Below are positions 10,428 through 19,682 of a DNA stretch of 64,000 bases, one piece after another. The DNA comes from Flavobacteriales bacterium. GTDB taxonomy: Bacteria > Bacteroidota > Bacteroidia > Flavobacteriales_D > Sanyastnellaceae. The stretch lies in contig JAGYJM010000002.1 of the NCBI GenBank assembly GCA_018402085.1, forward strand, positions 2,309,501-2,373,500, in the 5' to 3' direction. The translations under genes and the position numbers were made by a program. The notes below the pieces were generated by a model. It had not been told where the DNA came from. It made no database searches and worked only from the letters and a program-made list of their open reading frames with translations. Within the stretch, counting starts at the first letter, position 1, and each line of letters starts with the position of its first letter.

Positions 10428-10952
10428 ATGGAATTGACAGAAGTTCTTTCAATCAGCGGTAAACCTGGTCTGTACCGCATGCTCAGCAACAACGGTTCAC
10501 GCCTGATCGTTGAATCAATGGTTGACGGCAAGAAGTTGCCCGTTTCGGCAACTGCGAAAATCAGCAGCCTTGGTGATATCGCCATTTTCACCGTTGAAGA
10601 AGACGTGCCTCTGGCCGATGTTTTCGCGAAAATTCACGACAAAACGGGTGGAACCGCTGCACCAAATCACAAGAGTGATCCCAAGGTGCTGCGCAGCTAC
10701 ATCGATGAATTGCTGGATGACCTCGATCACCAAAGGGTATACGATTCTGATCTGAAAAAGCTGTTTCAGTGGTTCAATATTCTGCTGGCGAACGGATTTT
10801 TTGATGAAGCTGAAGCTTCGGAAGGCGACGCAAAAGCGCCGGATGAAAGTAATGCAGACACTCAAGAAGTCGAAGCTGAAGCTTCGGATGCAGTACAGGC
10901 CGGGGAAGAAGCTCCTGCAGAAGAACAAAAGCAAAAAGATGGCGATAGCTGA
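10428..10952 (+). CDS. DUF5606-like domain protein with acidic C-terminal tail
   Basis: MELTEVLSISGKPGLYRMLSNNGSRLIVESMVDGKKLPVSATAKISSLGDIAIFT; Ala/Glu/Asp-rich tail. Confidence 0.75.
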   Translation: MELTEVLSISGKPGLYRMLSNNGSRLIVESMVDGKKLPVSATAKISSLGDIAIFTVEEDVPLADVFAKIHDKTGGTAAPNHKSDPKVLRSYIDELLDDLDHQRVYDSDLKKLFQWFNILLANGFFDEAEASEGDAKAPDESNADTQEVEAEASDAVQAGEEAPAEEQKQKDGDS

Positions 10953-12651
10953 AAAGAAAGCACGTACCTACCTGCCGGAGCAATTCAAGCTCGAAAGCTG
11001 GGATGACCTGGCAGCATATTTTACCGAACTCAACTCGCGCGAAGTGGCCTCCAAAGAGGCCTTCGTTGCTTTTCTGAAAGACCTCAGCGAACTCGAGGCA
11101 GCGATTTCAGAAAATGCGGGCTGGCGTTACATCCGGATGACGATTAACACGGCAGACGAAGAGGCGGCCAACCGCTACAAAACCTTCGTCACAGAGATTC
11201 AACCGTTGATGGCTCCGGAGGGCGACAAGCTCAACCGCAAGATCAAAGCGCTCTTTGAGCAGTTCCCGATCGATGGTGAGGCCTACCAAATCTACATCCG
11301 CGCGATTCGGAAGTCGATTGAGTTGTACCGCGAGGCCAATATCCCGCTGCAGACCAATATTCAGGAACTAGCGCAAGAGTACAGCGGTATCATCGGCGGA
11401 ATGAGCGTCGAGCTTGACGGACAAACCTACACGCTGCAACAAGCTGCACTCAAACTCAAAGAGACCGACCGCTCAGTGCGTGAGGCCACCTACCGCGCCA
11501 TCAGCGAAGAGCGTCTGTCGAAGAAAGAAGAACTTGAAGCCATCTTTGATCAGATGGTAGAACTGCGTCAGCAAATCGCCGAAAACGCTGATTATCCCAA
11601 CTTCGTTGCGTACAAGTGGGACCAGATGGGGCGCTTCGACTATACACCCGAAGATTGTGAGCGCTTTCATGCATCCATCGCTTCTGCGATGCTGCCCATC
11701 GGCAAAGACATCCTTCAAAAACGACGCGAACGCATGGGCGTCAATGCACTTCGTCCGTGGGACCTCCAGGTTGACCCTGAAGGGCGCAAAGCCATTACGG
11801 CTTTTGAGGGCGAAAGTGAGCTGGTCGATAAATCCATCCGCGCTTTTCAGCGCGTAGATGACCTCTTCGGTGAAACGCTTGAGCAGATGCAACAACGCGG
11901 ACACCTTGACCTCGAATCAAAGAAGGGAAAGGCACCGGGCGGCTACAACTACCCGCTGTACGAAAGCGGACTACCGTTTATTTTCATGAATGCCGTGGGC
12001 AGCCCGCGTGACCTCGTGGTGATGATGCACGAAGGCGGACATGCCGTGCACAGTGTGCTCACTCACCCGCTTGAACTGACCTCGTTCAAAGGTTGCCCGT
12101 CTGAAGTGGCCGAGCTTGCCAGCATGAGTATGGAGCTGATTTCAATGGACCACTGGGAGTTGTTCTTCGAGAATGAAGACGATCTCGTGCGGGCCAAACG
12201 TGAACACCTTGAAGACATCCTGAGCATGCTGCCATGGATTGCGCAAATTGATGCCTTTCAGCACTGGCTGTATCAAAACCCGAAGCACAGTCGCGATGAG
12301 CGCCGTGCTGCCTGGGAAGAGCTTAATAAGCGTTTCGGCACCGGCGAAGTTGATTACAGCGGATTTGAAGATGCGCTCGCCTACAGCTGGCACCGTCAAT
12401 TGCACCTGTTTGAAGTGCCGTTCTATTACATTGAGTACGGAATGGCGCAATTGGGAGCGATTGCCGTGTGGCGCAACTACAAAAACGACCCGGAGAAGGC
12501 CTTGAAAGATTTCAAAGCTGCGCTTGAACTCGGCTACACCCGTTCGATAGGCGACATCTACGCTACAGCGGGCATCCGATTTGATTTTTCTGAAAGCTAC
12601 CTGAAAGAGCTGGCGGCCTTTGTGCAGTCAGAGCTCGATCAGTTGAGCTGA
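10939..12651 (+). CDS. pepF: M3 family oligoendopeptidase F
   Basis: MAIAEKKARTYLPEQFKLESWDDLAAYF...; MHEGGHAVHSVL zinc-binding HExxH-type motif. Confidence 0.92.
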   Translation: MAIAEKKARTYLPEQFKLESWDDLAAYFTELNSREVASKEAFVAFLKDLSELEAAISENAGWRYIRMTINTADEEAANRYKTFVTEIQPLMAPEGDKLNRKIKALFEQFPIDGEAYQIYIRAIRKSIELYREANIPLQTNIQELAQEYSGIIGGMSVELDGQTYTLQQAALKLKETDRSVREATYRAISEERLSKKEELEAIFDQMVELRQQIAENADYPNFVAYKWDQMGRFDYTPEDCERFHASIASAMLPIGKDILQKRRERMGVNALRPWDLQVDPEGRKAITAFEGESELVDKSIRAFQRVDDLFGETLEQMQQRGHLDLESKKGKAPGGYNYPLYESGLPFIFMNAVGSPRDLVVMMHEGGHAVHSVLTHPLELTSFKGCPSEVAELASMSMELISMDHWELFFENEDDLVRAKREHLEDILSMLPWIAQIDAFQHWLYQNPKHSRDERRAAWEELNKRFGTGEVDYSGFEDALAYSWHRQLHLFEVPFYYIEYGMAQLGAIAVWRNYKNDPEKALKDFKAALELGYTRSIGDIYATAGIRFDFSESYLKELAAFVQSELDQLS

Positions 12652-13595
12652 CCTGCGGCGCGACGGAGGCGATCCATCACCGCTGCACCGAGTCCGGCTT
12701 CATCAATCGCCTGCACCAGGATGTGATCTACCTTGTCGTGATCGGCCTTGCGCAGCAGTGCAAACAGCTGTTTGGCATAATCGCGCGCGTCGTTTTCAAG
12801 ATGGTATTTTTCAGCCGCATCGCACGGTTCATAGCCGATGTATGCGGTGCGTCCCTCCTTTTCAAGGTGGTTCTCCGGAAGTTCACCAAGCGGTACGATG
12901 GTCACTTTGGCATTCGGACTGTAATGCCGGTAGCGCGTTCCCGGTGCCCGTTTACGTTGTTCGTCGGTGGGTGATTGCAGATTGGGTATGAAGTTGCGCA
13001 GCTCTTCTTCTGTGACTGCGCCAAAGCGCAGGATGGCAGGGTGCTCGCCGCTCAGATCGAGTACGGTAGATTCCATCCCGATACGCGTCGGTCCGGCATT
13101 GAGGATTGCCGCAATTTCACCGTCAAGGTCTTCAATTACATGCTCCGCCCGGGTTGGACTGGGTCGTCCGCTCTTGTTGGCGCTTGGTGCCGCCAATGGA
13201 AAACCGCAAGCGGCGATGAGCTCCAACGCTACCGGATGTGCGGGCATTCTGACGGCAACGGTGGTAAGTCCGCCGGTACTGGCATCCGGAACGATCGACT
13301 TCTTTTTAAGCACGAGGGTAAGTCCGCCAGGCCAGAATTCAGTCATCAACGTGTGGGCAAGTTCGGGCACCTCTTCAGCGATATCCTCGAGCATTTCAGT
13401 GCTGGCCACATGCAGAATAAGCGGGTTGTCTGAGGGGCGTCCTTTCGCGGCGTAGATCTTCTCAGCAGACCGTGCATCGAGTCCGTTGCCTCCCAATCCG
13501 TAAACCGTCTCCGTGGGAAAAGCCACGAGTTCGCCGCGTTTGAGCAGCTCGGCGGCTTCATCGATTTCATCGGTATGGAGGAGGCGGGTGTGCAT
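12639..13595 (-). CDS. tsaC/sua5: L-threonylcarbamoyladenylate synthase
   Basis: AAELLKRGELVAFPTETVYGLGGNGLDARSAEKIYAAKGRPSDNPLILHV; SANKSGRPSPTRAEHV; KRAPGTRYRHYSPNAKV (Sua5 C-terminal domain). Confidence 0.93.
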   Translation of the reverse strand: MHTRLLHTDEIDEAAELLKRGELVAFPTETVYGLGGNGLDARSAEKIYAAKGRPSDNPLILHVASTEMLEDIAEEVPELAHTLMTEFWPGGLTLVLKKKSIVPDASTGGLTTVAVRMPAHPVALELIAACGFPLAAPSANKSGRPSPTRAEHVIEDLDGEIAAILNAGPTRIGMESTVLDLSGEHPAILRFGAVTEEELRNFIPNLQSPTDEQRKRAPGTRYRHYSPNAKVTIVPLGELPENHLEKEGRTAYIGYEPCDAAEKYHLENDARDYAKQLFALLRKADHDKVDHILVQAIDEAGLGAAVMDRLRRAAGQLN

Positions 13596-13672
13596 GGGGC
13601 GAAGATAATGGATTGGGGATCGAGGATCGGGGGGAAATGCATAATGCATAATTCAAAATGGTTGGGGTAACA

Positions 13673-13760
13673 GAAAGACTTATGGACTTATGGACGGATG
13701 GACTTATCGACCTATGGACTTATCGACCTATGGACTCATCGACCTATGGACTCATCGACT
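13673..13760. repeat. Short tandem repeat, 16-bp unit GGACTTATCGACCTAT
   Basis: ggacttatcgacctat ggacttatcgacctat ggactcatcgacctat ggactcatcgac, read directly. Confidence 0.85.
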
Positions 13761-13842
13761 CGGGGTCATACTGTGAAACTGAATACGTGTGAATAATGAT
13801 TAGTAAATAATAAATCGGCAATCAGCACTCATAAATCGGCAA

Positions 13843-14904
13843 TCAAAAATCCAAGGTCAGCTGCCCACCCTCCGAGCTGCGGTCGGCGTCGAGGTTGCTG
13901 ACAGAGATGCCGAGGAGGCGGAAAGGTTGTTCGCGCGGGTGGGCTTCAAGCAGTTCGATGGCGATGGCGTAGATCTCGGCTTCGGCATCGGTGAAGTGGT
14001 CGATGGAGCGACTTCGGGTGTGGGTGGTAAAGTCGCTGTAGCGTAATTTCACCGTGATGGTTTTGCCCTGGTAGCTGCCTTTCTGCATGCGTTTGCTGAC
14101 CTCTTCGGCGATGTCTTTCAGCGCTGACTTCTGTGCACTCAGTTCGGCCAAATCTTCGCTGTAGGTGCGTTCTGCGCCGACTGATTTGCGGATGCGGTCA
14201 GGGCGCACCGGACGGTCATCGATGCCTCGGCAGATGTGGTAGTAGTAGCTGCCGCTTTTCCCGAACATCTGTACCAGCGCCGGACGCGAATACTTGCGTA
14301 GGTCTGCACCGGTGTGGATGCCCATTCGGTGCAGTTTCTCGGCGGTCACCTTCCCTACCCCAAAGAAACGTTCAACTTCGAGGTGAGCAGTAAAGGCATC
14401 CACCTTTGAAGGATGAATCAGCGTTTGTCCGTTCGGCTTGTTGATATCGGTCGCCACCTTGGCGAGGAACTTATTGATCGAGATGCCCGCACTGGCGGTG
14501 AGCTGCGTTTCATCGAAGATGCGCTGTCGGATTTCCCGAGCGATTTCAGTTGCCCGCGTAATGCCCTGTTTGTTCTCGGTGACATCGAGGAAGGCCTCAT
14601 CGAGGGCGAGTGGCTCCACCAGATCGGTGTAGGCAAAGAAGATTTCTCGGATTTGCTGCGAAACCGACTTGTACACCTCAAAGCGCGGTCGGACGAAGAT
14701 GAGCTCCGGGCATTTGCGCGCAGCTATTGCTGAAGGCATCGCAGATTTCACTCCGAAGGTACGGGCTTCGTAGCTCGCTGCGGCAACTACTCCCCTGGCA
14801 CGTGAACCACCCACTGCCACAGGCTTACCGCGCAGCTCGGGGTTGTCGCGCTGTTCAACCGAGGCGTAGAAGGCATCCATATCGATGTGGAGGATTTTCC
14901 GCAT
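13843..14904 (-). CDS. dinB: DNA polymerase IV
   Basis: MRKILHIDMDAFYASVEQRDNPELRGKPVAVGGSRARGVVAAASYEARTFGVKSAMPS; Y-family polymerase motifs. Confidence 0.96.
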   Translation of the reverse strand: MRKILHIDMDAFYASVEQRDNPELRGKPVAVGGSRARGVVAAASYEARTFGVKSAMPSAIAARKCPELIFVRPRFEVYKSVSQQIREIFFAYTDLVEPLALDEAFLDVTENKQGITRATEIAREIRQRIFDETQLTASAGISINKFLAKVATDINKPNGQTLIHPSKVDAFTAHLEVERFFGVGKVTAEKLHRMGIHTGADLRKYSRPALVQMFGKSGSYYYHICRGIDDRPVRPDRIRKSVGAERTYSEDLAELSAQKSALKDIAEEVSKRMQKGSYQGKTITVKLRYSDFTTHTRSRSIDHFTDAEAEIYAIAIELLEAHPREQPFRLLGISVSNLDADRSSEGGQLTLDF

Positions 14905-15120
14905 GGGGTAAAGATCGGGGATCGGGGATCGGGGTGAAATTCAGAATGCAAAATGCATAATTCAAAATTGCCTGGGCAGACAGAAAGACTTATGGACTCA
15001 TCGACTCATGGACCCGGCGTCTCCGATAATATGTCAGCACTCATCAATCGGCAATCCGCAATGCTCTGCGGGGCTGAGAGGTTGATAGGTGAATTTCCGG
15101 AGAGACTCAAAAAACCCCTC

Positions 15121-15162
15121 TGTCCGCCGCATGCGGCGGACATCTCCCCAAATTTAGGGGAG
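15121..15162. repeat. Two adjacent intergenic palindromes
   Basis: TGTCCGCCGCATGCGGCGGACA (perfect 22 bp, 15121-15142), then CTCCCCAAATTTAGGGGAG (15144-15162). Confidence 0.85.
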
Positions 15163-15332
15163 AATTTTTTATTGATGTATGCTGGTACTGCTCTGCCTAC
15201 ATGACACTCCTATGCCGTTCTGATGTTCGCTCAATTCATCAATCAGCACTCATAAATCCGCAATCGGCAATCATCCCGCGCTTTCGCGCGGTATGCCCTA
15301 CCTTTGTGCGCGAAAACAGAAACCAACGAAGC

Positions 15333-16220
15333 ATGCAGAATATTACCGTTATCGGAGCAGGCACCATGGGGAATGGGATTGCCCACGTATTCGCTCAAAC
15401 CGGATTCAACGTCCACCTTGTAGATGTCTCAGAAAACGCGCTCGAGCACGCCCTGATCACCATCGGCAAGAATCTTGATCGCATGATCAAGAAAGAGAAG
15501 ATTACGGAAGCGGATAAGAGCGACACGCTTGCCCGCATCAAGACCGTTACGAAAATCAGCGACGGCGCCAAGAACGCTGATCTGATTGTGGAAGCAGCAA
15601 CCGAAAACGTTGACCTGAAGAAGAAAATCTTTCACGACATGGATGCGGTGGCACCTGAGCACTGCATCCTGGCAACCAATACTTCTTCCATTTCCATCAC
15701 ACAAATCGCGGCGCACACCAAGCGTCCGGACAAAGTGATTGGGATGCACTTCATGAATCCGGTGCCGGTAATGAAACTTGTTGAGGTCATTCGCGGCTAT
15801 GCGACTTCTGATGAAGTGACCAACAAGGTGATGGAGACCAGCAAGAAGCTCGGTAAAGTACCGGTAGAGGTGAACGATTACCCGGGCTTTGTTGCTAACC
15901 GCATCCTGATGCCGATGATCAATGAAGCCATCATCTCACTGCACGAAGGCGTTGCCGGTGTTGAAGAAATTGACACCGTCATGAAACTCGGAATGGCCCA
16001 CCCGATGGGACCACTGCAGCTTGCAGACTTTATCGGACTCGACGTTTGTTTGAGCATTATGCACGTGCTCTACGAGGGCTTTGGTAATCCGAAGTATGCA
16101 CCTTGTCCGTTGCTCGTCAACATGGTCACTGCCGGCAACCTCGGCGTGAAGAGTGGCGAGGGCTTCTACGACTGGAGCCACGGCACCAAAGAGTTGGTTG
16201 TCGCACCGAAGTTCAAATAA
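15333..16220 (+). CDS. 3-hydroxybutyryl-CoA dehydrogenase / 3-hydroxyacyl-CoA dehydrogenase
   Basis: MQNITVIGAGTMGNGIAHVFAQTGFNVHLVDVSE...; NTSSISITQIA...GMHFMNPVPVMKLVEVIRG. Confidence 0.94.
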   Translation: MQNITVIGAGTMGNGIAHVFAQTGFNVHLVDVSENALEHALITIGKNLDRMIKKEKITEADKSDTLARIKTVTKISDGAKNADLIVEAATENVDLKKKIFHDMDAVAPEHCILATNTSSISITQIAAHTKRPDKVIGMHFMNPVPVMKLVEVIRGYATSDEVTNKVMETSKKLGKVPVEVNDYPGFVANRILMPMINEAIISLHEGVAGVEEIDTVMKLGMAHPMGPLQLADFIGLDVCLSIMHVLYEGFGNPKYAPCPLLVNMVTAGNLGVKSGEGFYDWSHGTKELVVAPKFK

Positions 16221-16249
16221 GCGCAGCTTTAAGAGAAACACTGGAAATA

Positions 16250-16280
16250 AAACCGCCCCTCGAGGGGCGGTTTGCTTTTT
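16250..16280 (+). terminator. Rho-independent terminator
   Basis: AAACCGCCCCTCGAGGGGCGGTTTGCTTTTTC. Confidence 0.85.
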
Positions 16281-16295
16281 CAAGAGTACTTGAGG

Positions 16296-16334
16296 CTACT
16301 TCTTGGTGAATTTCAGCTCAATCAGCTACCCATT
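16296..16334 (-). pseudogene. 3' relic of a third copy of the tandem lipoprotein family
   Basis: Reverse strand NG*LIELKFTKK* versus ...NEELVEVKFTKK* at the end of the 16896-17330 copy. Confidence 0.55.
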
Positions 16335-16390
16335 GTCAGACCCTAATAAAAATCAATTGATAAGCTTATAAATGGTCGTGATTCCAGCAC

Positions 16391-16825
16391 CTACTTTTTA
16401 TTCATTTTAATCTCCTGAAGTTCATCATTCCCATCGAAATCGAAGTCGTCTGAAATCTCAACCCATAGTTCAGAATTGGTCAGGCGGATGATTTTCATGT
16501 CTACACGACCACCGTCATCGTACTCGAGCTCCAACTCTTCTTTGTCGCCGGAAAAGTCCCAGTCGCCTTCAAAGGTGAACGTTTCAAAACCTTCGATTTG
16601 TCCACGCTCCGTAAACTCGTTGTCACTCGTGAATTCGATTTCGTAAAAGTTAATATCGGAGGTGATGTTTTCGTTGTCGATCACCAGTTCATCAAGCTCC
16701 CACTCACCGGTTACACGCATTTTCTTGGTGCGGAGTGAGATACCCGGTCCTTCTTCATACTTGCCACACCCGAAGAGAAAGGCGGCGCCGATAACGAGCG
16801 CAAAAGCTGTTTTTAGGTTTTTCAT
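16391..16825 (-). CDS. Lipocalin-like putative lipoprotein, copy 1
   Basis: MKNLKTAFALVIGAAFLFGCGKYEEGPGISLRTKKMRVTGEWELDELVIDNENITSDINFYEIEFTSDNEFTERG; lipobox LFGC. Confidence 0.75.
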   Translation of the reverse strand: MKNLKTAFALVIGAAFLFGCGKYEEGPGISLRTKKMRVTGEWELDELVIDNENITSDINFYEIEFTSDNEFTERGQIEGFETFTFEGDWDFSGDKEELELEYDDGGRVDMKIIRLTNSELWVEISDDFDFDGNDELQEIKMNKK

Positions 16826-16895
16826 ATCAATCTGTGTCGCACCAACGGTAAACTGATGCTCTGACTCGAGGCAACTCGACAGGAATGCGAATAAG

Positions 16896-17330
16896 CTACT
16901 TTTTAGTGAACTTCACTTCGACGAGTTCCTCGTTGCTATCACCGTCAAAATCAACTGAGAACTCAATCCATAATTCGGTATTTGTGAGGCGAATGATTGT
17001 AAAATCAACCCTTGTACCATCATCATACTCAAGTTCGAGTTCCTCTTTATCGCCACTGAAATCCCAGTCGCCTTCAAAGGTGAACGTTTCAAAACCTTCG
17101 ATTTGTCCACGCTCCGTAAACTCGTTGTCACTGGTGAATTCGATTTCATAAAAGTTAAAATCTGATGTAAAGTTCTCGTTGTCCTCCACATACTCGTCGA
17201 TCTCCCACTCACCGGTTACACGCATTTTCTTGGTGCGGAGTGAGATACCCGGTCCTTCTTCATATTTGCCACACCCGAAGAGAAAGGCGGCGCCGATAAC
17301 GAGCGCAAAAGCTGTTTTTAGGTTTTTCAT
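16896..17330 (-). CDS. Lipocalin-like putative lipoprotein, copy 2
   Basis: Near-identical to copy 1 over the N-terminal ~110 aa; tandem paralogue. Start at ATG 17330, not 17435. Confidence 0.75.
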   Translation of the reverse strand: MKNLKTAFALVIGAAFLFGCGKYEEGPGISLRTKKMRVTGEWEIDEYVEDNENFTSDFNFYEIEFTSDNEFTERGQIEGFETFTFEGDWDFSGDKEELELEYDDGTRVDFTIIRLTNTELWIEFSVDFDGDSNEELVEVKFTKK

Positions 17331-17349
17331 TTTGGTATAGGATGATTGA

Positions 17350-18657
17350 TTATTGCTTGACAATACGTGTGGCAACCGAACCTGCTGCCGAGGTAAACTG
17401 CACGATGTAGCTGCCTGCCGGAAGCGTGCGTACATCTACCTGGTCTGCTTTTGTATTCACCCGCTGCTCTACAACGCGACGTCCCGACAGATCGATCACG
17501 GTGACCCATCCGCTGCTTTCGCAGCGAACATTCAACACGTCAGAAACAGGATTTGGGTACACTTCAAATGCGATGCTTTCAGCTTCGCTCACGTTCACCC
17601 CTTCGAAATCAATCAGCTCAGGACGAAACTCCTCGAGCACGAAGCGCATCATATCAGCCTGTTCTTGGGTGAACATGTTCAGACATGCATCCTGGTTGTA
17701 ATCCATATAGTTCTCACCCTGATCCGGGAGGTCGTCGCCGTCTTCTTCACAGGTGTTCAGTTCGAAATCACAGGTAAAGTTATTGGACGCACTGATGTTT
17801 GGGGTGTCGATAAAACCGTCATCGGCACTGCAGCCGTTGAAGAAGGCATCGCCCCAGGTATGGCGCAGACCGAGGTAGTGTCCGACCTCATGGGTTAGGG
17901 TACGTCCGCCTTCGTTGCCTTCAAAATTGTCATCGAGTCCGGCCGGATTGTTGCTACCCACCGTCGTGTAGTGCACAACCACGCCCTGTACATCGTCTTC
18001 AATGGCGTCAAAGGTTCCTTCCCAGTTAGGCACCTCAGGACTCGGCGGATACGCAAAGCCGAAGATCTGACCGAGTCCGCCCGCGATGGTAACGTTACAC
18101 ACCCATATATTCATGTAGTTGGCAGGATCCCATGCATCCGACCCTCCTGTTTCAGAGAATTTGACCTCATCTACGGTAATGTCATTGCTGAAAATGTCAA
18201 ACTCAAAACTTTCGCGATCGGTTTCCACGCGGTTGATGCCATCGGTGGGGTTGCCCTCCGGGTCAACTGTCGCAAGCACAAACTCGATCTCGGTATCTGC
18301 GGCCACGTCGAGAAATTCTTCGCGGGTGTTCACGGCATCGGGATTGAGGCGGCGGTAATCCTGGTTGAGGATCTCCATCTGGTTGAGGATGACTGAATCA
18401 GGAACATTCTGTTCATCCGTATTCCAGACGACATGAAATACGACCGGCACTTCATACACGGTGCTTGCACGATCGCTCCGCTCGCGCATCCCGCGCAGGG
18501 CATTGTGGTAGTGTTCCGTACATTGTGATTGGAAACCGGGGTTGCGTTCGGCGAGTTTTTGCAGGGCAATGTCGAAACCGCAATAGATGGCATCCTGCGC
18601 TTTTGCGCAGAAAGAAAAAGCAAAAATCACGCTGAATAGAGGCAACAAACGAGTCAT
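17350..18657 (-). CDS. M43-family zinc metalloprotease with T9SS type A sorting domain
   Basis: MTRLLPLFSVIFAFSFCAKAQDA signal peptide; GRTLTHEVGHYLGLRHTWGD (HExxHxxGxxH); C-term FEVYPNPVSDVLNV...LPAGSYIVQF. Confidence 0.92.
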   Translation of the reverse strand: MTRLLPLFSVIFAFSFCAKAQDAIYCGFDIALQKLAERNPGFQSQCTEHYHNALRGMRERSDRASTVYEVPVVFHVVWNTDEQNVPDSVILNQMEILNQDYRRLNPDAVNTREEFLDVAADTEIEFVLATVDPEGNPTDGINRVETDRESFEFDIFSNDITVDEVKFSETGGSDAWDPANYMNIWVCNVTIAGGLGQIFGFAYPPSPEVPNWEGTFDAIEDDVQGVVVHYTTVGSNNPAGLDDNFEGNEGGRTLTHEVGHYLGLRHTWGDAFFNGCSADDGFIDTPNISASNNFTCDFELNTCEEDGDDLPDQGENYMDYNQDACLNMFTQEQADMMRFVLEEFRPELIDFEGVNVSEAESIAFEVYPNPVSDVLNVRCESSGWVTVIDLSGRRVVEQRVNTKADQVDVRTLPAGSYIVQFTSAAGSVATRIVKQ

Positions 18658-18756
18658 GAGCGAACATTTTGGTCGGCAGGCATTCACATTCGACCTTGAA
18701 TGAAAAGTTTTCTGCCGTGGTTTTCGCCTCGAATTTAATTTAAAAATTGCAGCCTG

Positions 18757-19641
18757 ATGAATGATCACCGGAAGAGTCAGCCCGCAAGACGCGAATTTGA
18801 GCCCAGCGACAGCAGTAGGTGGCAACATAAACTGCATGAAGTCATTTTTGAGGCAGACACCCCCGCCGGTAAACGCTTCGATGTAGCCCTGCTGTGGGTC
18901 ATCCTGATCAGTGTTATCGCTGTCATGCTCGAAAGCGTAGCCGACATCAGGGCTGAATGGGGGCATGAACTTGTCATCGTAGAATGGACCTGCACCATTC
19001 TGTTCACCATTGAGTACGTGGCGCGACTGCTATCGGTCAAAAAGCCTCTTCGTTATGTCTTCTCTTTCTTCGGAATCGTTGACCTCGTCTCGATTTTACC
19101 GACCTATCTCGGATTCTTTCTGCACGGCTCAGGATCACTGATTGTCGTCCGTATTCTGCGCCTGCTTCGCGTCTTTAGGGTTCTGAAGCTGATCGGGTTT
19201 CTGGAAGAAGCCCGTGTGCTGAACAAAGCGCTGAAATCCAGCCGCAGGAAGATTGCCATTTTCTTGCTGACGGTCGTGGCATTGGTGGTTATAATGGGCA
19301 CCATCATGTACATCATTGAAGATCCTGAAAGCGGTTTTACGAGTATCCCACGCAGTATCTACTGGGCGATTGTGACGCTCACGACCGTGGGCTATGGCGA
19401 CATTGCACCCGCAACGCCGCTCGGACAGTTCTTTGCGGCCATAATCATGATCATGGGCTACGCCATCATCGCGGTGCCTACCGGTATTGTCACTACGGAA
19501 CTTGCCAAAGGCGAAAAAAGCGCAACAAATACTACCTCATGTCAGAATTGCGGTGCCGAAGGGCACAGCGATGATGCAGTGTTCTGCAAGTATTGCGGGG
19601 CGGATCTGGGGTCGGGGCATTTGCCCGGGGCAGACGCTTGA
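18757..19641 (+). CDS. Voltage-gated K+ channel/ion transporter with C-terminal zinc ribbon
   Basis: VRILRLLRVFRVLKLIGFLEEARVL (S4), TLTTVGYGDIAP (selectivity filter), C-term CQNCGAEGHSDDAVFCKYCGADLG. Confidence 0.9.
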   Translation: MNDHRKSQPARREFEPSDSSRWQHKLHEVIFEADTPAGKRFDVALLWVILISVIAVMLESVADIRAEWGHELVIVEWTCTILFTIEYVARLLSVKKPLRYVFSFFGIVDLVSILPTYLGFFLHGSGSLIVVRILRLLRVFRVLKLIGFLEEARVLNKALKSSRRKIAIFLLTVVALVVIMGTIMYIIEDPESGFTSIPRSIYWAIVTLTTVGYGDIAPATPLGQFFAAIIMIMGYAIIAVPTGIVTTELAKGEKSATNTTSCQNCGAEGHSDDAVFCKYCGADLGSGHLPGADA

Positions 19642-19682
19642 CGCGGGACGCTTGAAGTCTGAGGTCGGAAGTCAGAGGCTGT

